NCBI RefSeq assembly: GCF_000341285.1
Contig: NW_005178468.1
Coordinates: 204,243-268,242 of the forward strand
Origin: Galdieria sulphuraria
Taxonomy: Eukaryota > Rhodophyta > Bangiophyceae > Galdieriales > Galdieriaceae
Reading direction: 5' to 3'
DNA: 64,000 bases
Below are positions 12,345 to 23,716 of the stretch, one piece after another; positions within the stretch are counted from its first letter, which is position 1, and every line of letters starts with the position of its first letter. A program made the translations under genes and the position numbers. Below the pieces are notes generated by a model. The model made no database searches. It was given only the letters and a program-made list of their open reading frames with translations, and was not told the DNA's origin.

Positions 12345-14166
12345 ATGACTATTATATCCGTTTCAATATTGAATAGAAGTGGAAAAGGTACGTGAAAAGC
12401 TACTCTGTAAAAGAATTCATTCTTCCCCGAATGATAACAACTGTTCACTGGCGGAGCGGAAAGACCGCTTTGAAGAGTTTCTTTCTTGATTACCACCAAG
12501 ACCTCTGACGGTTTTAATATATTCGGAAATCATTACCCTATTGTCTATTCTAGTTCTAAATTTTTGTGTTTTAGTTTTATTGTCCCGGCAGTTTGTTGAA
12601 ATAAGTCGGATCCGAGTAGAAAGCTTGTTGTCGGCGTTTCCAAGGCTTATAGGCAGTAGTAAACAACACACTTATGTTGAAACCGAAAGCGTGCGATATC
12701 TGTATCAACCCTTGGAGTCCTTGTATGTGGTCATAATAACTACCAAAGGGAGCAACGTGGTGGAAGATCTCGAAACGCTTCGTTTGATTTGCAAACTTAT
12801 TCCGGAGTATCTGCCCATCTATGCAAGTCTTGATGAGGAAAGTATTGTTGAAGCCGCCTTCGAATTGATAGCTGCCTTTGATGAAGTTGTTGACTGGGGT
12901 GGTTTGCGTGAAAGCGTCGATGTTCAACAAGTGCATGCTTTGACGGAAATGTTCAGTCACGAAGAGAAATTAGCCAACATGATCAAAGAGTCAAAGATGT
13001 TGGAAGCCAAAGAAGTTGCCAAGAGACGAGCAGAAAGTCTCAGTCGAGAAAAGTCGGAAAGAGAAAAGCTGCACAAATTGGGTTCGGATTTTGGACGTCT
13101 CCAAGGCCGTTCGTTTGGAGGAATATCCGCAGAAACCTATCAAGCCTCGATGGCTATGCCAGAGACGGGATTCACTTTTACTGGTATGTCTAACTATGGA
13201 AATTTGGATAGTAAAAGTTTGCAGTCTTCGGCTGCTGTTGAAAGCAGTAAGGTCGTGTCTGCCGGTATTGGTGGGAAAGGCTTAAGTTTGGGTGGCAATC
13301 GAAAGCAAGATGCTGTTTTGGAAGCATTACAGAAAGAAGGCGAACTAGTGAAAAGTTCCAACTCCCAAACAGGAATTTTTTCTGAAGAAAGAAAGAATCG
13401 CAATCTTAATATCAACATGAAAAGTCCAGTCTTACAAGAAGCTGTGCATTTTGTTGCTCAGGAAGATATTGTTTTGGAAATGAATAGAGATGGCGTGATT
13501 CACAGCTTTGAAATCAAGGGCAACCTGATATTGCAAGTATCAGATTCGGCAAAAGCTTCTATTCGTATTCATACAAAGCTTGGAGATATGGAAGCATTTC
13601 AAGTTCGTACTCATCCGAATATTGATAAGAATCTTTGGACGTCTTCACAAGTCTTAGGTCTTAGAGACGCATCACGTGGTTTTCCTGTAGGAAGTCCACT
13701 GAGTATTTTAAGATGGCGTTTAACAAGTTCTGAAGAGAAAATGATTCCGCTTTCTATTAATTGTTGGCCTGCAGAATCGTCAACAGAGACCGTCGTTATT
13801 ATAGAATATGAACTTGTTGCTATTCGGGAATTGGAAAACGTGGCTATTCATATTCCAGTGCCTAAGAGTGCAAGTACACCAAAGCTACGAGGTGTGGATG
13901 GAGAATTTACTTTCAACTCTCGTTCAGGAATGGTGGAATGGAATGTGTCGATTATAGATAAGGATAAGCCTCAAGGATCTCTGGAGTTTGTTACAGAACC
14001 TGCTGCAGCTACCAGCTTCTTTCCTGTTCAAGTATCTTTTATAAGTAATGAAATATATGGTGACATTGGAATAGAGTCAGTAAGAGGTTCTTCTGATGAA
14101 TCGGAATATAAGTTTTCTTTTGAAAAATTATTGACTACGGAACGCTATTCCATTGTACATGATTGA
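12345..14166 (+). CDS. ARCN1: Coatomer subunit delta (delta-COP)
   Basis: Exon 1 (12345-12387) encodes MTIISVSILNRSGK. A 187-nt intron (GTACGT...TTTTAG) joins it in frame to exon 2 (12575-14166), which begins LLSRQFVEISRIRVESLLS. Together they give the longin-like N-terminus of delta-COP. Then come QHTYVETESVRYLYQPLES and YVVIITTKGSNVVEDLETLR, a charged helical linker (about 150-290), and the C-terminal mu-homology domain starting at VHFVAQEDIVLEMNRDGVI. At 544 residues it is close to the usual 510-550. Delta-COP is part of the COPI F-subcomplex in Golgi-to-ER transport. The intron is three times longer than any other in the window. Confidence 0.93.
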
Positions 14167-14212
14167 AGAGATTCCTTTTGGGAATCTATGACACTCCAAG
14201 TAAACAACTCAT

Positions 14213-16590
14213 ATGAAAATTGTTGCTTCTCTTCAAACCATATGTTTGAACGTTATTGTCTTTGAATGGGAGAATATTCATAGAGAGTTCGTTGAGAGAC
14301 TCCCAAAGGACCTCTTGAATATCCTTGTGGAAAAGTTCTCAACGGACAGAAAACTGTCTTTTCGGGTTCTCCAATGGTAAGAGTATAGATGCTCTAGGAA
14401 GCCCTTATTGTGTATCATTCGTGCTTAGGTTGGAAGGAACTGAGTTTCAACAGCTTAATTTGAGCAGTCAGGCGGGAAGAGTGAGTGATGATTGGATGAG
14501 CCCTATTTCCACTTTTTTGCTTGAAGCGCTTGTACTATCTTTTTGTGTACACTTGACTGATGAAGGTTTGTATAAGTTAACTTCTTCACAAGAAGACTTG
14601 CATAAAGACTCCCCCTTGACTTGTTCACTGAAACTATTGGACCTTTCCGGTTGTAGTCAACTTTCAAACGTAGGAATGGAAGCTCTTAGCTACTTTAGAA
14701 GTTTGGAAACCTTGGTTCTTGATCATTGTTCCTCGCTTGGAAACATATCGTTGTCATACATTCGTGACATTCCCTGTTTGAAGAGTCTGAGTATTGCTTG
14801 TTGCGATAAAATTTCTGGAAGTGGGTTGGAACAACTTTTTTACTTGAAGCGTTTGGAGTTTTTAAACCTTTCAAGTTGCTCTCGGATTACTTCCGATGCA
14901 TTATTGCACATTGGCAGCCTGAAGAATTTAAAGCATTTAAAACTACGTAACTGCGCTAGGGTTGACAATAGAGCTCTAGAACATATTGGAAATTTGACGA
15001 GTTTGGAGACCTTGGAACTCTATGAATGCGTCAAGATTGATGATAATGGTTTGAAATATCTTCAAAAGTGCTCTCAGATTCGTCATCTTTGTCTTTCTGG
15101 AACTTGTATCAGTGCAGATGGGATTGCATCTCTTGCTGATATATTTATGCCTCATTTAGAGAATCTCCATTTAACTCGTTGTTCAAATTTAGTGGGGTCT
15201 CAATTTTCAGTATCGTTGAGAAAACTTTCCAAGAATATGAAACGGTTGCAGTTGAGATATCTGCATTGTGTTGACGATGAGGTAAGAAAGAACTATCTAG
15301 AAGTGCATTTTTATTGAGAAATTGGGAGGTTCTTCAAGCAATAAGCGATTCATTTCCTCAATTAGAAAGTTTGAACTTGACAGACTGTCGATATGTGACG
15401 GACAGAGGAATTTCTTGGCTTGAGAAGTTATCCTCACTTTCTATGTTGAAACTTGGAGGAACGAGCGTTAGTGACTATGGAATTTTACGTATAAAAGACC
15501 TTTTGAAAAGGATATCGGAGCTTGATATATCATCTTGTATCCTATGTAGTGAAAAAATTACTAGTCATATTTTGAATAACGTAGAGCACTTGAAAGTTTT
15601 AGATATTTCTAACAATCCTCAATTGACGAAGAATTCTTGGAGTCTATCTTACCAAAATTTTCTTAAAAGGTTCGTTACTGTTATCTATGTTTGCAAAAGA
15701 TTTCTCGCCAAACTTGTTTAATAAGACTGCCTCTAAAAACCTTAGTAATTGAAGAAGGGGGCACACTGGGAAAAGACTTCTTGACGAGTGTTGCCTGTCT
15801 ATTCCCTAAACTGGAGACTTTATTGTTGTCAAAATGTCGCATTGACGGTGATGACTTCAAAGCATTTACAGATTTTGGCTGTTTGAGACATTTAAAGTTG
15901 TCTCATTGTGAGGTATCGAAACCATTCAAATTTGACTTTTTGATTTCTTTGAAGAACGCCTTGCAACATTTGAATTTGAGCAGTTGTCATTTTGTGACTG
16001 ACGACCTTTGTACCATTATTGGTGAACTTATCAATTTAGAAAGTCTCAATTTGAAGAATTGTCGCAACGTTACCAATCGAGCGCTCTTATCTTTATATTC
16101 CTTATCGCATTTATCCTATCTTAATCTCCGTGGATGTCCATTAAGTCAAGAAGCAGTTTGGTTACTTGAGCGAAACTTGAACAGTATTTCTGTACTAAAA
16201 TATGATATGACCAATTGCACTGGTTTTTATCAGATAACTCTTGGCTTACAACAACATTATTATTATTATTCGCGAGGTCTGAGTCCATCAAGTGATGATA
16301 TCTCAAATAGTTTTGTTGAACCAGCAAATATTTTAGAAAGAGAAGAACGAGCGAGTCGTCTAGGAATGGGATACTCCTCCTTTCCTCCTTTTGGTAAAGA
16401 TTGTTCGCAATCATTGGACTCTTGTAATGTAACAAAGTCAATTGGCAGTTTTCGAAGGAGAAGACGTAAGAATAGAGCTGAAGAGTCGTTTTCATTATCA
16501 CCTTGCAATGGAAAACAAGATACTCATTCCAAATTCTTTTTGTATATGGATAGTGTTCATCTTCTGGAAGAATTTGTAAAGCATTATTGA
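14213..16590 (+). CDS. F-box/leucine-rich-repeat protein (FBXL/AMN1 type), four exons
   Basis: Exons 14213-14376, 14429-15281, 15329-15669 and 15726-16590 join in frame across introns of 52, 47 and 56 nt (GTAAGA, GTAAGA, GTTCGT donors), giving 740 residues. Residues 30-55 (FVERLPKDLLNILVEKFSTD) look like an F-box. From about 60 to 640 runs a chain of cysteine-containing LRRs of the L-x-x-L-x-L-x-x-C form, for example LKLLDLSGCSQLSNVGMEAL, LEFLNLSSCSRITSDALLHI and LESLNLKNCRNVTNRALLSL. Such proteins select substrates for SCF ubiquitin ligases. The last 120 residues are low-complexity, with RRRRKNRAEE and a His/Tyr run. It ends 11 bp from the convergent methyltransferase gene. Confidence 0.85.
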
Positions 16591-16601
16591 TGATCCAATG
16601 T

Positions 16602-18458
16602 TTATAGTCTTTCTAAAACAACAATGCATTCCATATGTGGAGTGTGTGGGAACATATCCACAGGCTGTACACTTACTAGTCGATATCTTTGTACAAGACA
16701 CAAACTTTCCAAGTCTCTTACTTGGGTTGCAGGGTTGCAACTTACATACACTATTCTCTTTGGTTTGAGCCATCTAAGCCATTTTATCAATGTTGGATGC
16801 AAACCTCCTCGAGGAGGATCGACGATGACAACATTTGGAGACAATATACCATTTCTGTGAAAGAGTCTTTGAACTTCAGGATCTTGTAAGGAAGACTTTT
16901 CAAGATTCGCGAGGATAAATTCTGCATTTCCTACTCCATTGATTTCCGCATTGACTTTTGCCATTTGGATGGCTTCTTCAACCACATCGATACCATAAAC
17001 GTATTTACAATCTGCTGCGAGACACAATCCTATGCTTCCAATTCCACAAAAGAGATCTAATAAGACATCTTCCATTTTCAAATGGGCAGCTTCTCGTACA
17101 AGTTGATATAGTTTCTCTGTTTGCATTGGATTCGTTTGAAAGAAACAATTGGCCGTAAATCTCAAGGTTCGTCCCAATATATAGTGTTGAATATAATTAC
17201 AACCGTACAATACTTGTTCCTCCTCACCCTTTGATGCACCACCTTTGGATGTCGTAAAGTTCTGCACAATAGATCTAATACAAGGAAATTGCCTTCCCAA
17301 TTCCAGTGCAAGTGGCTTTAGTCGGTTGGAATCTTCACCAAAAGACGTTACGAAATTGACCATAACTTCCGTTTCATTCTGTTCATTATGTGCTGTTCTA
17401 ATTACCAAGTTTCTCAAAAAGCCTTGGTGAGAATAAACATCATAGGCAGTGGTATGCATTTCACTCGTTCGCTTCTGAACCAATTTCATTATATCGTTGG
17501 CTATGGTCTCCTGTATGTGACAATATTCTATTGGCAAAACTTTATCAAAATGTCCAGACGGTTTTAAACCCAACACAAAGTTTCCTTCATTTGTTTCAAA
17601 CACTGCTTCCTGTCTCCTCAATTTATTCTCTTCTATGACTAGCGAAACTCTCTCGCTTTCAGACAAATGGTCGCCAGGAATCCAACGCCTAGTACCGAAA
17701 CTAAATTCCTAATACTATATTATTTACTACTGCGAGGGTTGATCATAACTCACCATCTTATTTCGATATCCAAATATAATAGGAGAGCCAACGATTGGCT
17801 TCATAACATTCTCCACAGTATGATTCAAACGAGTCAATAAACTTTCAAAGTGCCAAAGTACTTGCTGATATTTTTGTTCCAGTTGCTTTTCATATGAAAT
17901 ATGTTGGAACTTGCAACCACCACAACCAAATTGCCCAAAGTGTTTGCACAAAGGTTCTACTTCATAAGGTGAGTGTTCGACAACTTGAGTAACTTTGGCG
18001 TTGGCATAGGAACTTCTCACACGTCCAACAACAACTTTGACTAGTTGTCCTGGGACGGAGTGTGGTACCATAACGACATATCTTCCTATACGAGATATAC
18101 CGTCTCCACCAGAAACCAAACTTTGTATTCTTAGTTCCAACTCTTCACCTCTTTTAAGCGGAACTTTTTGAGTATTTGATTCTTTGGATTGAGTTTCGTT
18201 GGTATGATTAGAAGCCTTCAGTGAGTGTGCAGTATTCGTACAAGACACTCTGACTGGAAGTCCCAAAAATCTAGTCGCACGATATTCTGGTATGCCTTCC
18301 AAAAAGCTTCTTTGTCTTATAAGGCTGACAGTATATATACTCTTACGAATATGTTTGCATAAAGTGGATGCGTATTGCTTGTATAAGAAGCCTGTCGATG
18401 AGTAGATAAAAGTGCAGTGCATCGATAATGAAATGAATGCTACAATATTTAGGATCAT
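16602..18458 (-). CDS. TrmA/RumA-type (uracil-5)-RNA methyltransferase with TRAM domain, two exons
   Basis: Reverse exons 17754-18458 and 16602-17708 with a 45-nt intron. The splice makes GYRNKMEFSFGTRRW, a conserved joint of this family. Order of parts: organellar-type leader of about 70 residues; TRAM domain near 100-165 (SLVSGGDGISRIGRYVVMVP); a CKHFGQFGCGGCKFQH cysteine cluster typical of the iron-sulphur members; then the Rossmann core with LLDLFCGIGSIGLCLA, VVIVDPPRGGLHP and YVSCNPATQ. The Cys of the last motif is the attacking nucleophile. It makes m5U in tRNA or rRNA; which one cannot be decided. The leader start (18458) overlaps the carotenoid isomerase start on the other strand, so one of the two may begin further in. 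Confidence 0.9.
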
Positions 18459-20317
18459 TTTGAAGATTGTGATAATGATGAATGCTTTTATTATTTGTAG
18501 CTCATTTAGGAGAAACTTTCATTGTAAAAGCTGTTGTAGCAAAGCTTTTTGGTTGCGTAGTGATAAGTTGCCTGTCAAGTATGATTGGTTTTCAGCTTAT
18601 CACTGGAAACAAAGTTCCAAACGAAATTTCTCTAAAAGAAAAATAGTGCTACTTGCTGTTTCCTTACCCAACGAGACAGATGTGGCTATTATTGGTTCAG
18701 GAATAGGAGGATTGGTAACTGCAACCCAACTTGCCAAAAAAGGAGTTCGAGTGTCAGTATTTGAAAAGTATCTTATTCCTGGAGGTAGCTCGGGTTATTT
18801 TACGAAGAATGGATTTACTTTTGACGTTGGTGCCAGTATGATATTTGGTTTGGGTAACAAAGGAACTACCAATACTTTGACACGAGCGCTTGCTGCAGTT
18901 GGAATAGAATTGGAGACTATTCCAGACCCTGTTCAGATACACTATCACTTACCTGATAATATTGATATCCGAGTACATAGAAATTATGAACAGTTTCTGG
19001 AAGAGCTACAAACACATTTTCCGCATGGTATGTAACTTGTTTCTTTGCTTTTGTTTAGTTGAAGTCTGCAATTCAGAAAGACAAGGAATTGAAAACTTTT
19101 ATGATGAATGTTGGAAAGTATTTCATTGTTTGAATTCGATTGAGCTTCTATCTTTGGAGGAACCCTATTATTTGTTTCGAGTATTTCGAGAGAATCCTTT
19201 GGCTTGTTTGGGACTGGCCAAATATTTACCATTGAATACTGGAGATATTGCTAGAAAATATATATCGGATCCTGTTGTTTTAGCATTTATTGACTTAGAA
19301 TGTTATTGTTGGTCTGTTGTTGATGCTAACAAGACTCCTATGATAAATGCTGGAATGGTTTTTGGCGATCGTCATTATGGCGGCATTCATTATCCAAAGG
19401 GAGGAGTTGGTAGTATTGCTCGTAACTTAGTCAAAGGTTTGGAGTCGCTGGGAGGCTCCATACATTATGGAGCTCCAGTCGTTGGCATTCTTTGTGACCA
19501 TTCGAAAGACTCTTTTGGAAGAAAGCTGACTTATACAAAAGGTATTCAACTTAAGAATCGACATATTGTAACTTCCCGATATGTAGTTTCCAATGCTACT
19601 CGTTGGAATACTTTTGACCAATTGCTACCTGATGGCTTTCTTCCAGTTATGGAACAAAGATGGAGAGAAAGTTATCAAATGTCTCCCAGTTTTCTAAGTA
19701 TTCACGTTGTAGTGGATGCGAATCGACTATCTTATCCTATCACAGATTGTCATCATATTGTGTTGGAGAGTTGGAAAGAAATGGAAACTGCCAAAGATGC
19801 ACAGGGAACTATATTCTTATCTATTCCAACTGTATTGGATGCTTCATTGGCACCTGTTGGATATCACATCTTTCATATATTTACTCCAAGTTGGATGGAA
19901 GAATGGACCGGATTATCTCCTGAAGCATATAAAGAAAAGAAACAAACTCTCAGCAACCATATTTTGGCTCGTTTAGAGAAGAAAGTCTTTCCTGGTTTGA
20001 CAAGTGCCATTCAGCAAACCACTGTTGGTACTCCAAGAACTCATCGTCGTTTTCTTTCCAGGCTGGATGGTACTTATGGACCCATTCCTAAAAGAAAACT
20101 ACCAGGATTGTTAACAATGCCTCTGAATAGGACAAGCATTGAAAAACTATATTGTGTAGGCGATAGTACATTTCCGGGACAAGGACTTAATGCAGTTGCA
20201 TTTTCTAGTTTTTCTTGTAGTCATCGCATTGCAGCAGATATGGATTTGGTACCTCATTTACCTGATTGGTTAGATCGTTGGTTGAGTTGGTGGATATCTT
20301 ATAGTCGGTTTTTATAA
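18433..20317 (+). CDS. CRTISO: Carotenoid (prolycopene) isomerase, two exons
   Basis: Exons 18433-19027 and 19059-20317; the intron is just 31 nt (GTATGT...TTTAG). Splicing gives PHVEVCNSERQGIENFYDEC and removes an in-frame stop. After a leader of about 75 basic, Ser-rich residues for plastid import comes the FAD dinucleotide fold TDVAIIGSGIGGLVTATQLA, then PGGSSGYFTKNGFTFDVGAS. Other family blocks are SLEEPYYLFRVFREN and LPLNTGDIARKY. The C-terminus has CVGDSTFPGQGLNAVAFS, the second FAD contact. The enzyme converts tetra-cis prolycopene to all-trans lycopene in the plastid. Start choice: 18433 is the first ATG; 18475 and 18478 are also possible and would avoid the overlap with the gene behind it. 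Confidence 0.93.
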
Positions 20318-20334
20318 GTGTAGAAATAAAGGAT

Positions 20335-20985
20335 ATGGTTGCCTCATACGAAGAAGAAGAGAAAGAATTGGGAAAGATTCTGAAGAGATATAGTGCTAGA
20401 AAGAGAAAATGTAAACGTTCTCTAATAGACGACGCTTCTGAAGAGGATGAAGAAGAAGCCGCTTATAGAAGGTAACAAGTAGCCTCATTTTGTTTTGTTC
20501 CGTTGGTTACTAGCTTTTCTTTTTAGAGAACGTATACGTGTCCTAAGAGAAGCACAGAAAGTGAAAGAGAAGAGTAACTGGTTGAATTGGGTGGACAACA
20601 AAGTGGACAACGTTCCAGAAGAAGAAAAAAAGGAAAACTCAGCCATGGAAGGCTTGAAATATAACTTTGCACAAGAACAGACAGATGTTCAAGATGAGCG
20701 TATGATTGCGTATATTGAAAAAGAAGTTTCCAAGAGATATCGCCGCGAAACAGAGCAAGAAAATGCGAATCAAGTTATCATTCCTTCACAGTGGGAACAG
20801 ATTCAACAACTGAAACGTCAGTTGGGAGTAAGTATTCTCTCAAGATTGAGTATGTGTCCTTCTTACTCATTTTTTAGCTTCCTTTATCCAAAAAGTCATA
20901 CCAGTCAGAGGCTATTCTTCCAGCGGGAGGTATGGAAGAAGTTTTAGTTGGTGAGAATTCTTCTACAAGCCGCAGTTATAAATAA
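20335..20985 (+). CDS. C9orf78/Tls1-like splicing-associated protein, three exons
   Basis: Exons 20335-20471, 20527-20827 and 20878-20985, introns 55 and 50 nt, product about 181 residues. The start is acidic and basic by turns (YEEEEKELGKILKRYSARKR, DDASEEDEEEA). The middle has FAQEQTDVQDERMIAYIEKE followed by VSKR, which matches the F-x-x-ET-x-x-x-DE-x-x-M-x-YIE-x-E-x-x-KR core of C9orf78/HCA59 and fission-yeast Tls1. The tail is LPLSKKSYQSEAILPAGGME. Those proteins associate with the spliceosome and influence splice-site choice; Tls1 also affects telomere silencing. It starts 18 bp after the carotenoid isomerase stop in the same direction. It is shorter than the human protein (289), so the C-terminal part is missing or diverged. 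Confidence 0.7.
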
Positions 20986-21040
20986 GTATGGGATGGTCTT
21001 CTCGTTTTATTATTCATGTACAATGAGAATATATTATCAG

Positions 21041-23424
21041 TCAGTTTACATTCTCTATCTTGGAATGTATATTACCATTTTCTAGAATAGATTGCGTAAA
21101 ATCATATTTTTGCCAAATATTGCTACTACAATTGTTGGATATTTCCTTTTGGTCCTGTACAAGTTCTTCATAGTCCATCAAGAAAACATCATTTTCTGAA
21201 AGCAACATTTGTAACTCTTCACTACTAACAGTTTCCTTCTCTATTAACATATTTGCCAATTTGTCCAATACATGTCGATTGCTTTCGAGAACATTTCTGG
21301 CTCTTTGATAAGCTTGTTCAACCAAACGAGTTACTTCTTGGTCTATCCATAATTTTGTTTCCCCACTTAAATAAACATTATTTCTCAAAGCAAACTCTCT
21401 TCCTAAAAATGGATGACTATTAGAAGACTGATCCACAAACATAGGACCAAGTACTGAAGACATCCCAAACTTGGTGACCATCTGACGTGCAATGTTAGTC
21501 ACATGTTGAAAATCATTAGCTGCTCCTGTAGTGACTTGATCTTCTCCAAAAACAATTTCCTCAGCAATTCGACCTCCTAAACCAACAGCTAGTTGGCTCT
21601 CCAAATATTGTCTCGAATATAAACCAGTCTCTATTCTACTTTCATCGATAGGACTAAAGAATGTTAATCCTCCAGCAGAACCTCTAGGAATGATAGATAT
21701 TTTCAGAACCTGATCATAATTGGGAGATAACGCTCCTACTAAGGCATGTCCAGCCTCGTGATAAGAAACCAAACGTTTGTAATAATCATTAAAAGTAAAT
21801 TGCTTCTTTTCAGGCCCTAACAGAATTCGATCCAAAGCATCCTCCAAATCTTCTTCCATAATAAGTTGATGTTCTCGACGTGCTGCCAGAATAGCTGCTT
21901 CATTCATTAAATTTTGAAGAGATGCACCTGAAAATCCTGGTGTTCTTCTTGCAATCTTTTCTAAATGAATAAAACTATCCAAAGCTTTTCCTCTTGCATG
22001 AACTTTTAAAATAGCAGTTCTTGTATTCATATCTGGAAACTCAATCATAATTCGCCTATCAAAACGACCTGCTCTTAACAAGGCTCTATCCAACACATCC
22101 GATCGATTGGTTGCAGCTAATACTATAATACCTCTATAAAGTAATTCTATAAGAATAAATAGTCATTGTTCATAAAGACTACAACTTACTTATTCTCATC
22201 AAACCCATCCATTTCCGTCAATAACTGATTCAGAGTTTGTTCTCTTTCATCATTCCCTCCAGCAACTCCTGCACCTCGTTGTCTACCTACCGCGTCTATT
22301 TCATCAATAAAAATAATACACGGAGCATTCTTTTTGGCTTGCGCAAATAAGTCACGAACACGACTAGCACCAACTCCAACAAACATTTCTACAAATTCTG
22401 AACCTGCAATAGAAAAGAAAGCAACTCCAGCTTCACCTGCAACTGCTCTGGCCAACAAAGTCTTTCCAGTTCCAGGAGGACCCTCCAAAATGACGCCTCT
22501 AGGCACTTTTGCACCAACTTGTGAGAATATTTCTGGATTGCGAACAAATTCAACTACTTCTTGAAGTTCTACTTTTACACTATCATAACCTGCTACATCC
22601 TGAAATGTTACACCGACAAGCATTCGTAATGAAACTCGTGCGTTGGCTTTTTGAAGATCAAATGGAGCCAAAGAACCACCTAACAACGACTTTTGTAAAA
22701 AATAAAGCAATAGAACAAAAGGTATCGGAAATAGGAGACCTTTGAGAAAATAAACGAGTCCACTCTCCTTATACTTTGGAAGGATAACGATATCCACCTT
22801 GTGTTTAGAAAGATAAGCAATCAGATTGGAAGAATGTGGTGGTAGTGCACGTAACTTGTATCTTCCACCATCTTTCGTAATGGCTATCAACTGTGACTGA
22901 TCAGCTGAAAAAATTACTCTCAACACTTGCCCTTGTTTCACTGCTTTCAGTAACTGTGAATATCTCCAAGACCAAACTGAAAAAGGAGTATTATTCTTAG
23001 CATGAGTGTTTCTGGTATGGATGAATGACCTCGACTGCCTAAGGGGAGCTGCGTATGTCATAGTAGTTTGAAAAGGCGCCACTGATAAACATAGAACAAT
23101 CGCAAAGACTATACGCTTGAGAGTTGCCTTCCATTTCTCCAGTAAAGTATTCCTTTCCAATCGATTATTACTTTGATTTCTATCTTCTGTACACTTATGG
23201 GAAGACTTCCAAGTGTCCAATTGGGAAACGACCACTGAAACAAGAGGACGGGATCCACTTGGAATACAACCACAGCCACAACAGTAATAAAACAACTTGA
23301 CTTTATCAACTCTACGCAAAGTGCAACTTGCTTTTCGTGTCCACAAGGTTTTATGGAATTGCTTTTTTAAAAGACAAGGTTTCCCAAAACAACACTGGTC
23401 ATCAACAAACGATAACAAAGCCAT
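21041..23424 (-). CDS. FtsH-type AAA+ zinc metalloprotease, organellar, two exons
   Basis: Exons 22190-23424 and 21041-22133 joined over a 56-nt intron (GTAAGT...TTATAG); the splice restores [19 protein letters not shown]. From the ATG at 23424 (775 residues) come a leader rich in Lys and Cys, a first membrane helix ([19 protein letters not shown]) and a second ([15 protein letters not shown]). The AAA domain follows: [19 protein letters not shown] (Walker A), [18 protein letters not shown] (Walker B) and the arginine finger region [11 protein letters not shown]. The protease has [11 protein letters not shown] (zinc and catalytic Glu). Hexameric FtsH removes damaged membrane proteins. Red-algal plastids usually encode an ftsH of their own, so this nuclear copy may be a second plastid form or mitochondrial. 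Confidence 0.93.
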
Positions 23425-23716
23425 GGAATCTAATAAACTATTCCAAACAACAAAATGTTCATTTTCCAAAACTTGGAAACAATCTTTATAGACTAGTGCA
23501 AACTATTTTCATGTTTATGTAAAATAAATTTCTTTTATAACTTGTATCATTCATTCTTTTCTCTATTCAGCTCTTCTTGATATTTCTCATTGAACTAGAA
23601 ACTTCCAAAATGAGGATGTAATAGCAAATGCCGTTGCATCAAGGCCGTCGATAAAATTTCCATTCCTATAGTTGTGTTTTAGACTGTTGGTGGGTTTAGG
23701 TGGTTTTGATTGTCAT

